Assembly (NCBI GenBank): GCA_014529385.2
Contig: CM043962.1
Location: forward strand, 51,218,905 to 51,282,904
Origin: Adiantum capillus-veneris
Taxonomy: Eukaryota; Streptophyta; Polypodiopsida; Polypodiales; Pteridaceae
Reading direction: 5' to 3'
Length of the DNA stretch: 64,000 bases
Shown: positions 38,705 through 48,223 of the stretch, in pieces
How positions within the stretch are numbered: position 1 is the first letter of the stretch
How the letters are laid out: each line of letters begins with the position of its first letter
Notes under the pieces: model-generated
Database searches by the model: none
The model's input: only the letters and a program-made list of their open reading frames with translations
What the model was told of the DNA's origin: nothing
Position numbers and translations under genes: made by a program

Positions 38705-39066
38705 GTTGCCAACATCCACTTGCATACTAGGTTTATGTTGCCTTCCATAGATCCAGTAGGTATGACCAAAAAGCTTTGGCTTACACTCCCATTTTCATAG
38801 GCGTCAAGTGCTTGAAGAACTCCAAAAACAGTGGTTTTCTTCTTATTTATTCCCTTGACTTGCATGGTACTCAGAGATAGGGGTTTTTTTCCTAACTGGA
38901 ACCATACTCCATATGACAATAAATTATGTTGAGCTCCCTTATCTAATAAGGCAATATATAACACTTTCCCATTAGGGCTTTTTAGCTCAATCTGGTATTG
39001 TAGAGGTGGCTCGGATTCTAATGAATCGTCAACGGTTTCCTCAAAAAATGCTTGCATGATCCCCAA
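38705..39066 (-). pseudogene. Retropepsin-like domain located after the integrase
   Basis: The frame reads QAFFEETVDDSLESEPPLQY, then LYIALLDKGAQHNLLSYGVW (Asp kept, Lys where Ser/Thr is usual), a central strand region, and VCKWMLATK, which corresponds to the end of a protease fold. It continues across the younger insertion at 34,028 with an IDWETGSV segment. In Gypsy elements the protease precedes RT. Here it follows the integrase with no LTR between. It could be an extra domain of this lineage or a rearrangement. Confidence 0.55.
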
Positions 39067-39332
39067 ATTAGCCTCTTGTTAGCGTCTAAGACGGTGTTGT
39101 CATTCTCAAGCCTCAGCTTGGGCTTGTATCTTTTTAACCTCTGCTTGTTTCTTGGCTTCCTTCTTTTGATGGATCGCTTGCAATTCTTTTGGCTTAGAGG
39201 ATCATAGTACCTTTTGAAATTACTTCCATTAAGGAATCCCCTGGTTTCAACTCTATCTAGAGTCTTCACACAAATGGTACCTTGTGGGGTAATTTCACAC
39301 ACTTGATACAGTCCCTTACCAGCATATTTCAA
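39018..39332 (-). pseudogene. Gypsy integrase C-terminal module
   Basis: YAGKGLYQVCEITPQG, VKTLDRVETRGFLNGSNFKR: the GPY/F-like module followed by the V-NG--LK-Y block characteristic of chromodomain-less plant Gypsy elements, then a very basic tail. It overlaps the next domain by about 50 bp in another frame. Confidence 0.7.
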
Positions 39333-39637
39333 TTTCTTGTTTTGTAACGTACACCATACATAAGAACTTTGTCTCCCACTTTTATTTCGTTGTCTTTTAA
39401 ATGGCGGTCAAAGCATTTTTTCCTTCTATCTTTCTCCACTAGGACATTGTACACAGCCAATCGCCTTTATGTCTCTAGATGCTCAAGAATATATAATTGC
39501 TTGACCAAAGGATTACCGTCCTAGCCTTCTTGACTAGCCACACAAAGACTAGGGATTGCAGATTCTCAGGGCATCACTGCTTCTAGGTCATATACCATTC
39601 TCAATGGTTTATAATTGATGGCTACTTTATACGCAGT

Positions 39638-40143
39638 TCAATAGACCCATAAAGCTGACGTAAGCTTTAGATCCCAGTCAGTGCGATGTACCTCAATAGT
39701 CCTGATCAAAACAAAGATGAGAGTTTTGTTTGTACTCTTGGCTTGGCCATTTGCTTGGGGGTAATAAGGTGTAGACTTGTGGTGGGATATCATGAAGTTC
39801 ATTGTGAGCTCTTTGATCACGTCATTTATAAAATGAGTGCCTTTGTCACTTACAAGCTCAAAGGGGCACCCAAAGCGTAATTATCAAAGAGGAACTTAGT
39901 TGTTGTCTTTGTGTCAGCCTTGCCTGTAGCCCTAGCTTCAGCCCATTTGGTAACATAATATGTGGCCACTATAATGTATTGTGATTGTGTCTCACGTATA
40001 GCCGAAATAATTGGACCTACAAAATCTAGACCCCACATTTCAAATGTTTGAGTTACTTTGATGGGATGCAAGGGCATCTCGTCCTTCCATTGTGGTTTCT
40101 TGTACCATTGGCATTCATCATAGTCTTTTGCAAAAAGTGACAC
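39638..40143 (-). pseudogene. Gypsy integrase core
   Basis: CQWYKKPQWKDEMPLHPI, FEMWGLDFVGPI (first Asp), YYVTKWAEARATG, then after a break HHKSTPYYPQANGQAKSTNK (third acidic position replaced by Lys in this copy) and ALWVY. The region between, with the second Asp, is frame-shifted. Confidence 0.8.
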
Positions 40144-40330
40144 ATTCTTTAAAAAAAGTGGGCCACCAATAGCTTGATTGCAACACCTTCCTAGCAGTCA
40201 ATTCTCTTCAAAAATGACCGCCAGCTATGCCCATATGTGCTTCTTGCAACATGTACAAGTATTCATCTTCACTGGCACAACGTCTAAGTATGTCATCCTT
40301 CCCTCTCTTGTAGGGAGTTCTAGCCATTTT

Positions 40331-41111
40331 TCAATATGGTTCACACTCTTTGATTAGCTTCTGAGCTAAATCTTTACGAAGCTCCTTCAATGGAAAACCA
40401 TTATCTAAAAAGTTAACAATTCTCTCGCTCCATTCAGGCATTGATTCGACCATGAATAGGGAAGTTCCGGGTAAATCATCATCAATTCCTTTAGGGGCTT
40501 CCCCATTGGGTATGCGAGACAAATAATCAGCAATGACATGTTTTTTGCCAGGTCTCACAACACCAATGAAGTCAAAGTCAAGAAGATTTAATAACCAAGG
40601 TGTAATTCTTCTTGTGGAGCAGGGTTTATTTACCAAGTATAGTAGCGCTTGGTGATCTACATTAAAAAAAAAACTTGGTGGCAAGAAGATAATATCAAAA
40701 TTTCTTCACTACATAAACCATAACCAACCCCTCTTGCTTTGTAGTGGTGTAGTTCATCTCGGCATCGTTTAATTGGCCACTAGCAAAGCGAATGGGGTAG
40801 TCTAGGTTATGCTCTCCGGGTTGAGTTAAAACACAACCAATAGCAAAGTTTAACGCATCGATATGCACATGAAAAAATATATCACAATTTGGCATTAGTA
40901 GGATAGGGACACTCGCTCGAGACTTCCTTAATAACTCATAGGCCTGGTCACATTCTTCGGTCCAAATAAACTCAATAAGAAGCTTGTACAAGGGACGAGC
41001 TATATCAGCAAAGAATAATATAAACCGTCGATAATAACCAACATGGCCCATGAATCTTTGCACTCCTTTACAGTTCATTGGTGGGGGAATTGACTGTAAG
41101 TTTTCTCTCAT
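40331..41111 (-). pseudogene. Gypsy RNase H and linker to integrase
   Basis: GHVGYYRRFILFFADIARPL, then FHVHIDALNFAIGCVLTQPG, YPIRFASGQL, NYTTTKQEGLVMVY, then NVDHQALLYLVNKP and HVIADYLSRIPNG. Asp/Glu positions of RNase H are present (HIDA, TTKQEG, VDHQA, IADYLSR). A frame change lies at about 40,690. Confidence 0.8.
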
Positions 41112-41514
41112 CTATAAAGATCCCATTTTTGGACACTACATACCCTAAAATCACTCCATATTTTACCCAAAATTGGCATTTGAAGGGGTTCAATGAGATG
41201 CGATATAGTTTGCATTTTTTAAATATCTTTCTTAAACAGGTCAGATGCTCCTCCCAAGAGGAATGAACACACAAGTCATCTAAGAAGGCCTCAAGAAACT
41301 CCCTTAGATACTCCTTGAAGGCAATGTTAATTAATCTTTGGAATGTAGCAGGGGCATTGGTCAAGCCAAAAGCCATCACTTGAAATGCAAATACACCAAA
41401 TTTAGTTATGAAGGCAGTTTTAGCTTGGTCCTCTAGTGCAATCGTGATTTGGTTGCAGCCCGAGTACCCATCTAGGAAACTATAAGCCGCCTTACCTACT
41501 ACTCGTTCAAGCAC
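41068..41514 (-). pseudogene. Gypsy reverse transcriptase core
   Basis: 148 open codons with [26 protein letters not shown] and the catalytic EAFLDDLCVHSS (Asp pair at residues about 79-80), then LNPFKCQFWVKYG and LGYVVSKNGI. All core RT motifs are kept. The frame ends shortly after the connection. Confidence 0.85.
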
Positions 41515-41517
41515 ATG

Positions 41518-41926
41518 TTATGAATATGGCAATGGATAATGATCTCTCCTAGTGGCTGCATCAACCCTTTTAATGTCCACGCACACTCGGAGCTTCCCTT
41601 TTTTTTTTGGCACGATGACTATTCGGGACACCCATTCAGAGTGCTCAATAAGGTATACAGATCCGCATTTGATAAGCTTGTCAAGCTCGTACCATAGAAG
41701 GTGGAACACCTTTCATATCATGGTATGTCCAAGCAAATACATCCTTGAATCCCTTAAGCATTGCTTTAAGGTCTTCCTCTTCCTTCTCTGTGAGGTGTTG
41801 GGCAATAAAGACTGGTTGAGACTCCTCACTTGGTTTTGCTAATTCGATCTCCTTCACCATTGTTGGGCCATGGTATACTTCCTTACTTTTTGGTGTAGAC
41901 ATCCTTCGGGCTTTGGTGTAGAGCAC
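41518..41926 (-). pseudogene. Gypsy pre-RT and RT N-terminal region
   Basis: Contains EDLKAMLKGFKDVFAWTYHD (typical pre-RT region), then VSRIVIVPKKKGKLRVCVDI. Two frames are needed to read it. It precedes the RT core directly. Confidence 0.75.
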
Positions 41927-42098
41927 CTTACACTCTTCCGTGATATAAGATTTGAAATGTTTAGGTGCAGAGTGTAAGTCTATAGGCTCTTGTTTTCTAA
42001 GTTATTGGCCTTAGCTTTCGCTTCTTTTTGTTGTTGGGCTAACTCCCAGTTTTGTTGTATCCTCATTGTACGAATCAACTTGGGCTTCTCTGCAATCT

Positions 42099-42554
42099 CT
42101 ATTTGTGCAATGTTAAGGGGCTGTGGAGTGGACTGCACCAGATGACACTTTGGAGGTATTGACCCCAATTGTCTACTAGCTTTTGATGAGCATCCAAAGC
42201 TCCCACATAACAAAGCCATTCTGCAATGGATTTCTTTTCATTCATCCAAGCACGAGCATTTGCTCGATATTTCCGCCTCTTATAGCTCCTCTTTTTCTTG
42301 CCTAGGACCCACTTTTTATTTACATCTAGATTTGACTCACTAGATTGGTCCTCACTGGTATTCTCTTCACTCTCAAATGAGAAAACATAGGTTGATGTAC
42401 TTGGTCTTGAATGTTTTGACTCTAAAATTGCTTTACCTCTCAATTTGTGAGGCTCAAAATTAGTTTCACTTTGGGATTCAGTCTTTGAGTTGCATTGGTC
42501 AGAGTCTTCGACATGCTGAACTTGAGCGGTGCGGGCTCTTGCAAAGTTACCCAA
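42099..42554 (-). pseudogene. Basic/acidic open frame upstream of the Gypsy RT
   Basis: 151 open codons with an acidic Ser/Glu-rich middle followed by KKRSYKRRKYRANARAWM and SIAEWLCYVGAL. It lies where gag-protease of the minus-strand Gypsy element would be but has neither a zinc knuckle nor a protease motif. I do not recognise the family. Its first codons overlap the opposite-strand PPR scrap. Confidence 0.4.
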
Positions 42555-42665
42555 CCATCGGTAATTCTCTAAACGATATGTATGCCCAAAGTGGTTGGAT
42601 TTTTAGTGCACAAAAAGTATTTAGAAAGCTTCAAGGCCAAGATGTCATCACCTGGAATGCTCTTC
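42540..42665 (+). pseudogene. PPR protein fragment
   Basis: The plus strand reads LLQSYPTIGNSLNDMYAQSG, then SAQKVFRKLQGQDVITWNAL, an exact PPR pattern (GNxLxDMYAxxG, AxxVFxxL, VxxWNAL) of PLS-class plant PPR proteins. Only one to two motifs survive between the minus-strand Gypsy remnant and the microsatellite at 42.73 kb. It is a captured or stranded piece. Confidence 0.7.
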
Positions 42666-42731
42666 GGGGCATTGTGGTTTGAGAAGGGAATTAAATGGTC
42701 TCCATGAGCAATAATACCAAGAAAATTTATA

Positions 42732-42744
42732 ATGTGTGTGTGTG

Positions 42745-42831
<87 letters not shown>
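42732..42831. repeat. (TG)n(AG)n compound microsatellite
   Basis: About 50 bp of TG repeats with one CG interruption, then about 50 bp of AG repeats. It explains the Cys-Val and Arg-Glu repeat frames here. Confidence 0.97.
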
Positions 42832-42833
<2 letters not shown>

Positions 42834-42839
42834 GTCTGG

Positions 42840-43132
42840 TGGAAGAGTGAGGCACAGGTGCGTGCCTCCTCCGTGGCGCTCCCTGAGTGGAGAAGGAAAA
42901 AGAGGATTTTCCCCGGAATCGCCATCAGTTGGGCAAGCCCCACCGCCCCACATTGCCGGTCTTTTTAGTGACAAATTCAAACTGAGGGTGTTGAGACAAA
43001 TCGACAGCACGGAAGCCACACCTATTACAATTAAAACATATGCCGTCGTCTAGTGTGAACTAATGAACGTAGGCAATCTAGAAAGGTATTCTTTTCTGTC
43101 GTAAACCCAACCTTAGCACATGTCTCCGGTAG
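42840..43132. other. Short unassigned spacer before the 11 kb element
   Basis: No motif recognised. It ends in GGTAG, the left copy of the target-site duplication. Confidence 0.5.
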
Positions 43133-43604
43133 TGTAGACGGCTGGCGCATCACCATGTGGGAACGTGTTCTTAGAAGATGGGCAGTAAATCACTTAGTAA
43201 TTACTAAAGTAATTACTACGATGAACCCGAAGCATATAAATAGGGCCCATTACTTTGATATCGGGTTGGCAATTGTTATCACTTGTATTAGCGCTTTGAG
43301 CTATAATTGCACTCGAACATCAGTGGCAGTATCATCGGCTACACTTTCTCTCTCTCTGTAATCATATTCACTGTAATCTCAATCATGATATATACATATT
43401 CCAGTGATACTGACTTCTCAACAGTCTTCTGAATCTGAATCTGAACTTTATTCCAGTCTTTAAGTCTGATTCTCATTTCAGTATTCATATTTCAGTCTAG
43501 TCACTGATTTCATTCTAGTCTGCTGTCTAAACTCTTCCTACTCTAAGTAGCTGAAATCCTTCAACACTAGAATCAGTTGTCTCAAGAGATCAGCTCCAAT
43601 TCCA
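43133..43604 (+). repeat. 5' LTR (472 bp) with TATA box
   Basis: TATAAATA lies at 43,235-43,242. Directly upstream is the palindrome TTAGTAATTACTAA (43,194-43,207), followed by a second AGTAATTACT (43,208-43,217). The 3' part is CTGAATCT/TTCAGT-rich. Confidence 0.9.
43235..43242 (+). promoter_or_regulatory. TATA box of the LTR promoter
   Basis: TATAAATA in the U3 part, duplicated at 53,796-53,803 in the 3' LTR. Transcription is expected to begin about 30 bp downstream. Confidence 0.7.
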
Positions 43605-43677
43605 TTTTGGCGATCACGGTGGCTAGAGCTGAAGCTCGTTGACTGAAAGACTCTTCTCCCAATTGAAGTTTTCAGCA

Positions 43678-45876
43678 ATGGCACCAAAATCCACTCGTGG
43701 CCGAAAATCTACCAATCGTGTGGACCCCATTCCTGAGGAGTCAGAAAGAGAGTCCGATCCCAAGAAAGAGAAAATGACTGACATTGAGGCTCAAGAGGAG
43801 CATAGTCAGGCTGATGAGGCGCAGGACTCACAGCATTCCAGTCATTCTCGACGCAGACGGGCAGAACGGGAAGCACGAAAGGCAAAGAGTTCCAAGAGTT
43901 CTCAGTCTCGCCAGAACGATGAGCATATCAAAGGCAGAAAGGGAAGTCACCGCACTTCTAGCAGACAGAACAGAGAGGATATTGATACTGAGACAGAAAC
44001 AGAGATTGATTGGGATGCTGACACTGACAACTACAAGAAGGCTCCCAAGCGTCAGTCTGAAGCCAAGAAGCGAACTGGTGGAATTGGCAATAATCGACAT
44101 GATTACTCCGCTTCCCTGAAGATTTCATTTCCCATGTTCAAAGGAGGGAAAAAGGATGATCTTGATGTTCACATACAAGCTTTTGAGCAGTATGCTGAAC
44201 TAAAAAACATTGATGAAGATGATTGGGGGGAATACTTTCCACAAACCTTGAAGGAAGCAGCAAGGAAATGGTATTACCATTACCCTGCATGCCAACTAAG
44301 ATCATATAATAAATTACTTAAGGCCTTCAGGTTGGAATATTCCGACAATCGAGGAGATGAGGATATTCTCTGTGAATTGGATCAGATCAAACAGCGGAAT
44401 TTTTCAGTCCGCAGCTATGTAGAAAAGATCAAAGAACTGACCAGACAACTGCAAGAACCACCGTTTGAGAAGAGATTAAGGGCATGGTTTCTGAATGGGT
44501 TCAGAAGCAAGAAGCTGAGAGAACAAGAAGTACCAGTCCCTACAAAGAAATTTAATGACCTGGTCCAGCGAGCATTAAAACTGGAACAACAGGCTAAGAA
44601 AGAAAAAAGCCACAAGAAGCGAAGGACCAGTAGCAGTAGTTCGCCTACTGAAGCTTCTGATTCCAGTGCAACGTCCAGCAGTTCCTAGAGCAGTTCCAAT
44701 GAACGAACAAAGGACAAATCAAAGAAAGGATCATGGACCAAGAAAATTGAAGAAATGGCTAGGCAGATTGCGGAGATTAGCCACACAAGACAGCCGGTCC
44801 GGAAGATGGAGACTTGGTGTTCAAGATGTAAATCCAAGGACCATATCTCCACGGAATGCCCACAATGTACCTACTGCAAGGCCTTCAGTCACCTATGGAA
44901 TAATTGTGGCATCCAAATTCACCATTTTAAGAAAGGAAAGGATCTATCAGTGGTTGCCTACACTGAACCAGTGAAGACAGAGCCAATCAAAGTAGCCCAA
45001 GAAGAAGGACCAGGTATCAGTGGTACTGGTCAAGGATGAGGCAGATACCAACCAGGAATGGGCAGAGGAAGAGGAAGAGGCAACTTCCAAACCAGAAGCA
45101 TGAATCGCTATACCTGTGGGAAGTATGGTCATTTTGCAGCCCAATGTCCAGATGCACCGGTAAAAACTGCTACTAAGGCACCAGAGCCAGTCCCAGTCAG
45201 AGTAGTTACCAGGAGCAAAGGAGTGATCATTGGAGAGATTCCAGACATTTCAAAAGTACTAGCCAACTCCAACAGCAGCAAGTGGGCCCAACAAAGGGAA
45301 GTTTGGAAGGCCAAGGGTAAGGAAAAGGTGGTAGATGAATGGCAAGAGCAGCGGGAACTAGCAACTAAAATCACAGAAGATTTAGCTAAGAAGCTGCCAG
45401 AGCAGCCAGAACGTTCTGAGGCTAGAGTCATTCAGAAGATACGAGCCCAATCGACTGATAAAGATCAGTCAGTACCAGCCATGACAGAGACCATGTTAGC
45501 TGTGGTACATGGACTAGTTGGTGAAATGGAAGAGGAAGGAAACAGTAGAAGTTCTGCTAAAGAAGAATGGCAGTATGAGAACACTAGCTCTTCAAGCTCT
45601 GACAATCAGTCGGACCAGGAGCAAGAGGAAATTCAGGTGAAAATTTGTGATAGAATCCAGAAGCTGACTGTGGAGCTGGAGGATATAAGAAAGACCTTAC
45701 CTGAGGTGGCCAACTTTATCAGGCAGCGTAGGAAGACTGAGGCAGACGCCAGAACAGCAGACCTGACGGCTGTCCGAGATGATGAAGTTCCACTTATTCA
45801 GGTAATTACAAGGTCAGGAAGCAGTGGGAACCTCTCTCAAGTGTCATACTGGATGGAGGAGCAGGATTCAATATAA
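43678..45876 (+). pseudogene. Gag of the 11 kb element (two in-frame stops)
   Basis: I prefer the ATG at 43,678 (context AGCAATGGC, protein start MAPKSTRGRK) over an ATG 13 codons upstream. Residues 1-150 are charged and Ser/Arg/Glu-rich. The gag core follows (ISFPMFKGGKKDDLDVHIQ, EAARKWYYHYP, LRAWFLNGFRSKKLREQ). A TAG at 44,686 and a TGA at 45,037 interrupt an otherwise single frame that continues with two intact CCHC knuckles (CSRCKSKDHISTEC, CTYCKAFSHLWNNC). A third has lost its first Cys (RYTCGKYGHFAAQC). The frame ends at 45,876, inside the protease start. Gag forms the cytoplasmic particle and packages RNA. Confidence 0.85.
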
Positions 45877-46481
45877 TGGGAGCCCATCTTCAGCAAAGAA
45901 TGGGTATCATCAACATGAAACCAACACCATTCAAAGTAAGAATGGCAGATCATCGAGTCGTACAAGCAACGGGCATGATTGAAAACATGCAGATAAGAGT
46001 GGGGAGGGAAAAATTCAAAACTAGATTCCTAGTTTTGGATGTGCAAGGTGCATATGGAATGTTATTAGGCTGCCCATGGTTAAGAACAGCACATGCTGTT
46101 CATGACTACGCAAACCAGACTTTAACCATAGAAGGGGCCAGTGGCAGAATAAAAATCCAGACCAACAACACCAAGAGCTGGAAAAAGGAACTGAGGCCGA
46201 AGGAGTTGTGTCAAAAATACCGAGCTAAGAAAATTGAGCGAATGTTGGCAGCAATGAACATCTTTCCTTTGGCAGAAATTGATTTGAATGCAGTCCTACT
46301 AAACAAAGAGCAAGATGACAAGCAGAAGAAACAATTCCTTGACCAATTCACTGAAGTCAATACAGGGGAAAGAACCGTTCAGCTAACTGGAAGAATGGAG
46401 GAACCAGCTGATACTGATATAATGGAAGAATCAGCATGTCCAGAAGAATATCCACCTGAACAAATAATGATTCAGAAATGA
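45840..46481 (+). CDS. Aspartic protease of the 11 kb element
   Basis: Open in a different frame from gag. SVILDGGAGFNIM at about 45,840-45,878 is the active-site loop (DGGA in place of DSGA). It is followed by the MADHRVVQATGM strand region and GAYGMLLGCPWLRTAHAV (flap/ILG-W motif), then a linker to the TGA at 46,479-46,481. The frame differs by one from gag and by one from RT. Either a single-base change or frameshifting near the CTCTCTCAAGTG segment joins gag to protease. Its stop overlaps the next ATG in ATGA. Confidence 0.75.
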   Translation, partial: SVILDGGAGFNIMGAHLQQRMGIINMKPTPFKVRMADHRVVQATGMIENMQIRVGREKFKTRFLVLDVQGAYGMLLGCPWLRTAHAVHDYANQTLTIEGASGRIKIQTNNTKSWKKELRPKELCQKYRAKKIERMLAAMNIFPLAEIDLNAVLLNKEQDDKQKKQFLDQFTEVNTGERTVQLTGRMEEPADTDIMEESACPEEYPPEQIMIQK

Positions 46482-47641
46482 ATGGACCTTCTTGGGACTA
46501 CGCTGAAGAGTCGACCAAACGTAAAGGAGGGGGACCCAACTGGTTGCTTCCACATGATCAGGAAGTAGAGGAATGGAACCTGGGATCAGAGGAAAATCCC
46601 AAAATGATCAAAGTCAACAAGCACCTGAAATCGGCAATGAAGGAAAAGGCACGGATAATGTTCCAGAACTATAGAGATGTATTTGCCTGGGAACATACAG
46701 ATTTGAAGGGAGTAGATCCTGAAGTCTGTCAGCACCGAATACCACTAAAACCGAACACTAGGCCAATCAGACTACAAAGATACCGGATGAACCCTAACTA
46801 TGCAAAGAAGGTCAAGGAGGAGATTGATAATCTTCTCAAGGCTGGGTTCATTACGGAAGTAGCAAGCAGTGACTGGTTATTTCCAATAGTTGTCGTTCCT
46901 AAGAAGAATGGGAAATTAAGGGTTTGTGTCGACTATAGGAAACTAAATGCCCAGACCATTAAGGATCCATTTTCCTTACCTTTTACTGATATGTTGCTTG
47001 ATGAGATCGAAGGATATGAGATGTATAGCTTTATGGATGGTTATAGCGGCTATAACCAGTTACAGATTGCTCCAGAAGATAGGGCCAAGACCACTTTCAT
47101 CACTGAGTGGGGAGAATTCATGTATCTGGTGATGCCTTTTGGCCTGTGCAATGCACCAGCTACTTTTCAGCGGTGTATGATGGAGATGTTTAATGAATTT
47201 ATTCATCGGTTCCTCGCCATTTTCATGGATGACTTCATTGTCCATTCAGCTAAGGAACAGCACCTTCTATTCCTAGAGATGGTTTTCAAACGCTGTCAGG
47301 AGAAAAGGATTTTCTTGAATCCATTTAAATCAGTATTTCTGGTTTGGAAGGGACAGCTACTGGGACATGTGGTTTCCCTCAATGGAATAGAAATAGCCAA
47401 TGACAAAATACAGTGTGTTCAGCAAGTTAAAGCACCCAGAACTGCTTCTGAGTTGAGTTCTTTTTTGGGGTATGTGAATTTTTATAGAAGATTTGTACAC
47501 AAATTTCCTTCTCAAGCAGTGCCACTATATGAGCTTACAAAGAAGACCAGTAAGTTCAATTGGACTGCTGAGTGTGAGGAGAGTTTCCAGAATTTGAAAA
47601 AAGCCATTACCAGTAAACCAGTCCTCAGGCAGCCGAACTAG
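46478..47641 (+). CDS. Reverse transcriptase of the 11 kb element
   Basis: 387 open codons. Pre-RT region FQNYRDVFAWEHTDLKGVDP, then VVVPKKNGKLRVCVDYRKLN, YSFMDGYSGYNQLQI, VMPFGLCNAPATFQRC, and the catalytic AIFMDDFIVHS (residues about 247-257, Met in place of the usual Leu/Val of the xxDD box). Then LNPFKSVFLVWKG, LGHVVSLNGI and the connection GYVNFYRRFVHKF. The frame stops at a TAG (47,639-47,641) where a Trp of the QPNW-type RNase H entry is expected. The start ATG overlaps the protease stop. All RT motifs are intact. Confidence 0.9.
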   Translation: MNGPSWDYAEESTKRKGGGPNWLLPHDQEVEEWNLGSEENPKMIKVNKHLKSAMKEKARIMFQNYRDVFAWEHTDLKGVDPEVCQHRIPLKPNTRPIRLQRYRMNPNYAKKVKEEIDNLLKAGFITEVASSDWLFPIVVVPKKNGKLRVCVDYRKLNAQTIKDPFSLPFTDMLLDEIEGYEMYSFMDGYSGYNQLQIAPEDRAKTTFITEWGEFMYLVMPFGLCNAPATFQRCMMEMFNEFIHRFLAIFMDDFIVHSAKEQHLLFLEMVFKRCQEKRIFLNPFKSVFLVWKGQLLGHVVSLNGIEIANDKIQCVQQVKAPRTASELSSFLGYVNFYRRFVHKFPSQAVPLYELTKKTSKFNWTAECEESFQNLKKAITSKPVLRQPN

Positions 47642-48223
47642 GATATCATTTTTCATGTACACGTCGATGCTTTAGGATTGGCAATGGGGGCAATATTAGC
47701 TCAGCCAGATGGCAAAACAGACTATCCGGTCTATTTTGCTAGTCGGAGATTCAGTCAGGCTGAACAAGGCTATACGACTACTGAAAGAGAAGCCCTCAGA
47801 ATGGTTTTTAGCGCTACAAAGTTCAGGCATTACCTATTGGGGAAGTTATTCCATTTTTATGTGGATCATCAAGCTCTTCTGTTTCTTATTAACAAAGTCA
47901 TTATTCAAGGCAGGATGATAAGATGGATGATGTTCCTTATGGAATTTGAGTTCAGAATTTTCCATAAGCCTAGCCGAAACCACTGTGGAGCTGACTTTCT
48001 TTCCAGAAGTACAGAAGGATTTTCAGAATCACCTCTGAGAGATGAACCAGTGGATGCTGATTTATTTCAGCTAGAAGCAGAAGAATCAGTGGATCCTGAA
48101 TGGTATGATATTTATCAGTTCCTTTCCCAAGGTGCCTTTCCAGAAGATTGGAAACAGAATCAGAAGAAGGCTCTGATCATAAAAAGCCTGAAATTTACCA
48201 TCATTGGGGGAGTACTTTATTGA
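47642..48223 (+). pseudogene. RNase H of the 11 kb element
   Basis: Same frame as RT, between two stops. IIFHVHVDALGLAMGAILAQ (first Asp), YFASRRFSQAEQGYTTTERE (Glu), LFHFYVDHQALLFLIN (Asp), HCGADFLSRSTEG (last Asp). The linker to integrase follows and ends at a TGA (48,221-48,223) where other plant Gypsy elements have Arg. It removes the RNA strand during cDNA synthesis. Confidence 0.85.

Larger units (their letters stand above)
33400..42230 (-). mobile_element. Older Ty3/Gypsy element (non-chromodomain), split by a younger insertion
   Basis: Minus-strand remnants in the order pre-RT region, RT, RNase H, integrase, integrase C-terminus, then a retropepsin-like domain and a basic/serine-rich tail. 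The whole is interrupted at 34,029-38,699 by another LTR element. The protease-like frame (…WMLATK before the insertion, …IDWETGSV after it) continues correctly once the insert and one copy of its ATTTG duplication are discounted. LTRs of this older element were not recognised. The integrase end lacks a chromodomain and has a GLYQVCEI-type module, pointing to the Tat/Athila side of Gypsy. Confidence 0.75.

Noticed and set aside
43155-43361. Open frames inside the LTRs of the 11 kb element (and 53,551-53,922)
   Set aside because: They lie in the U3 promoter region, contain the TATA box, and occur in both LTR copies by duplication.
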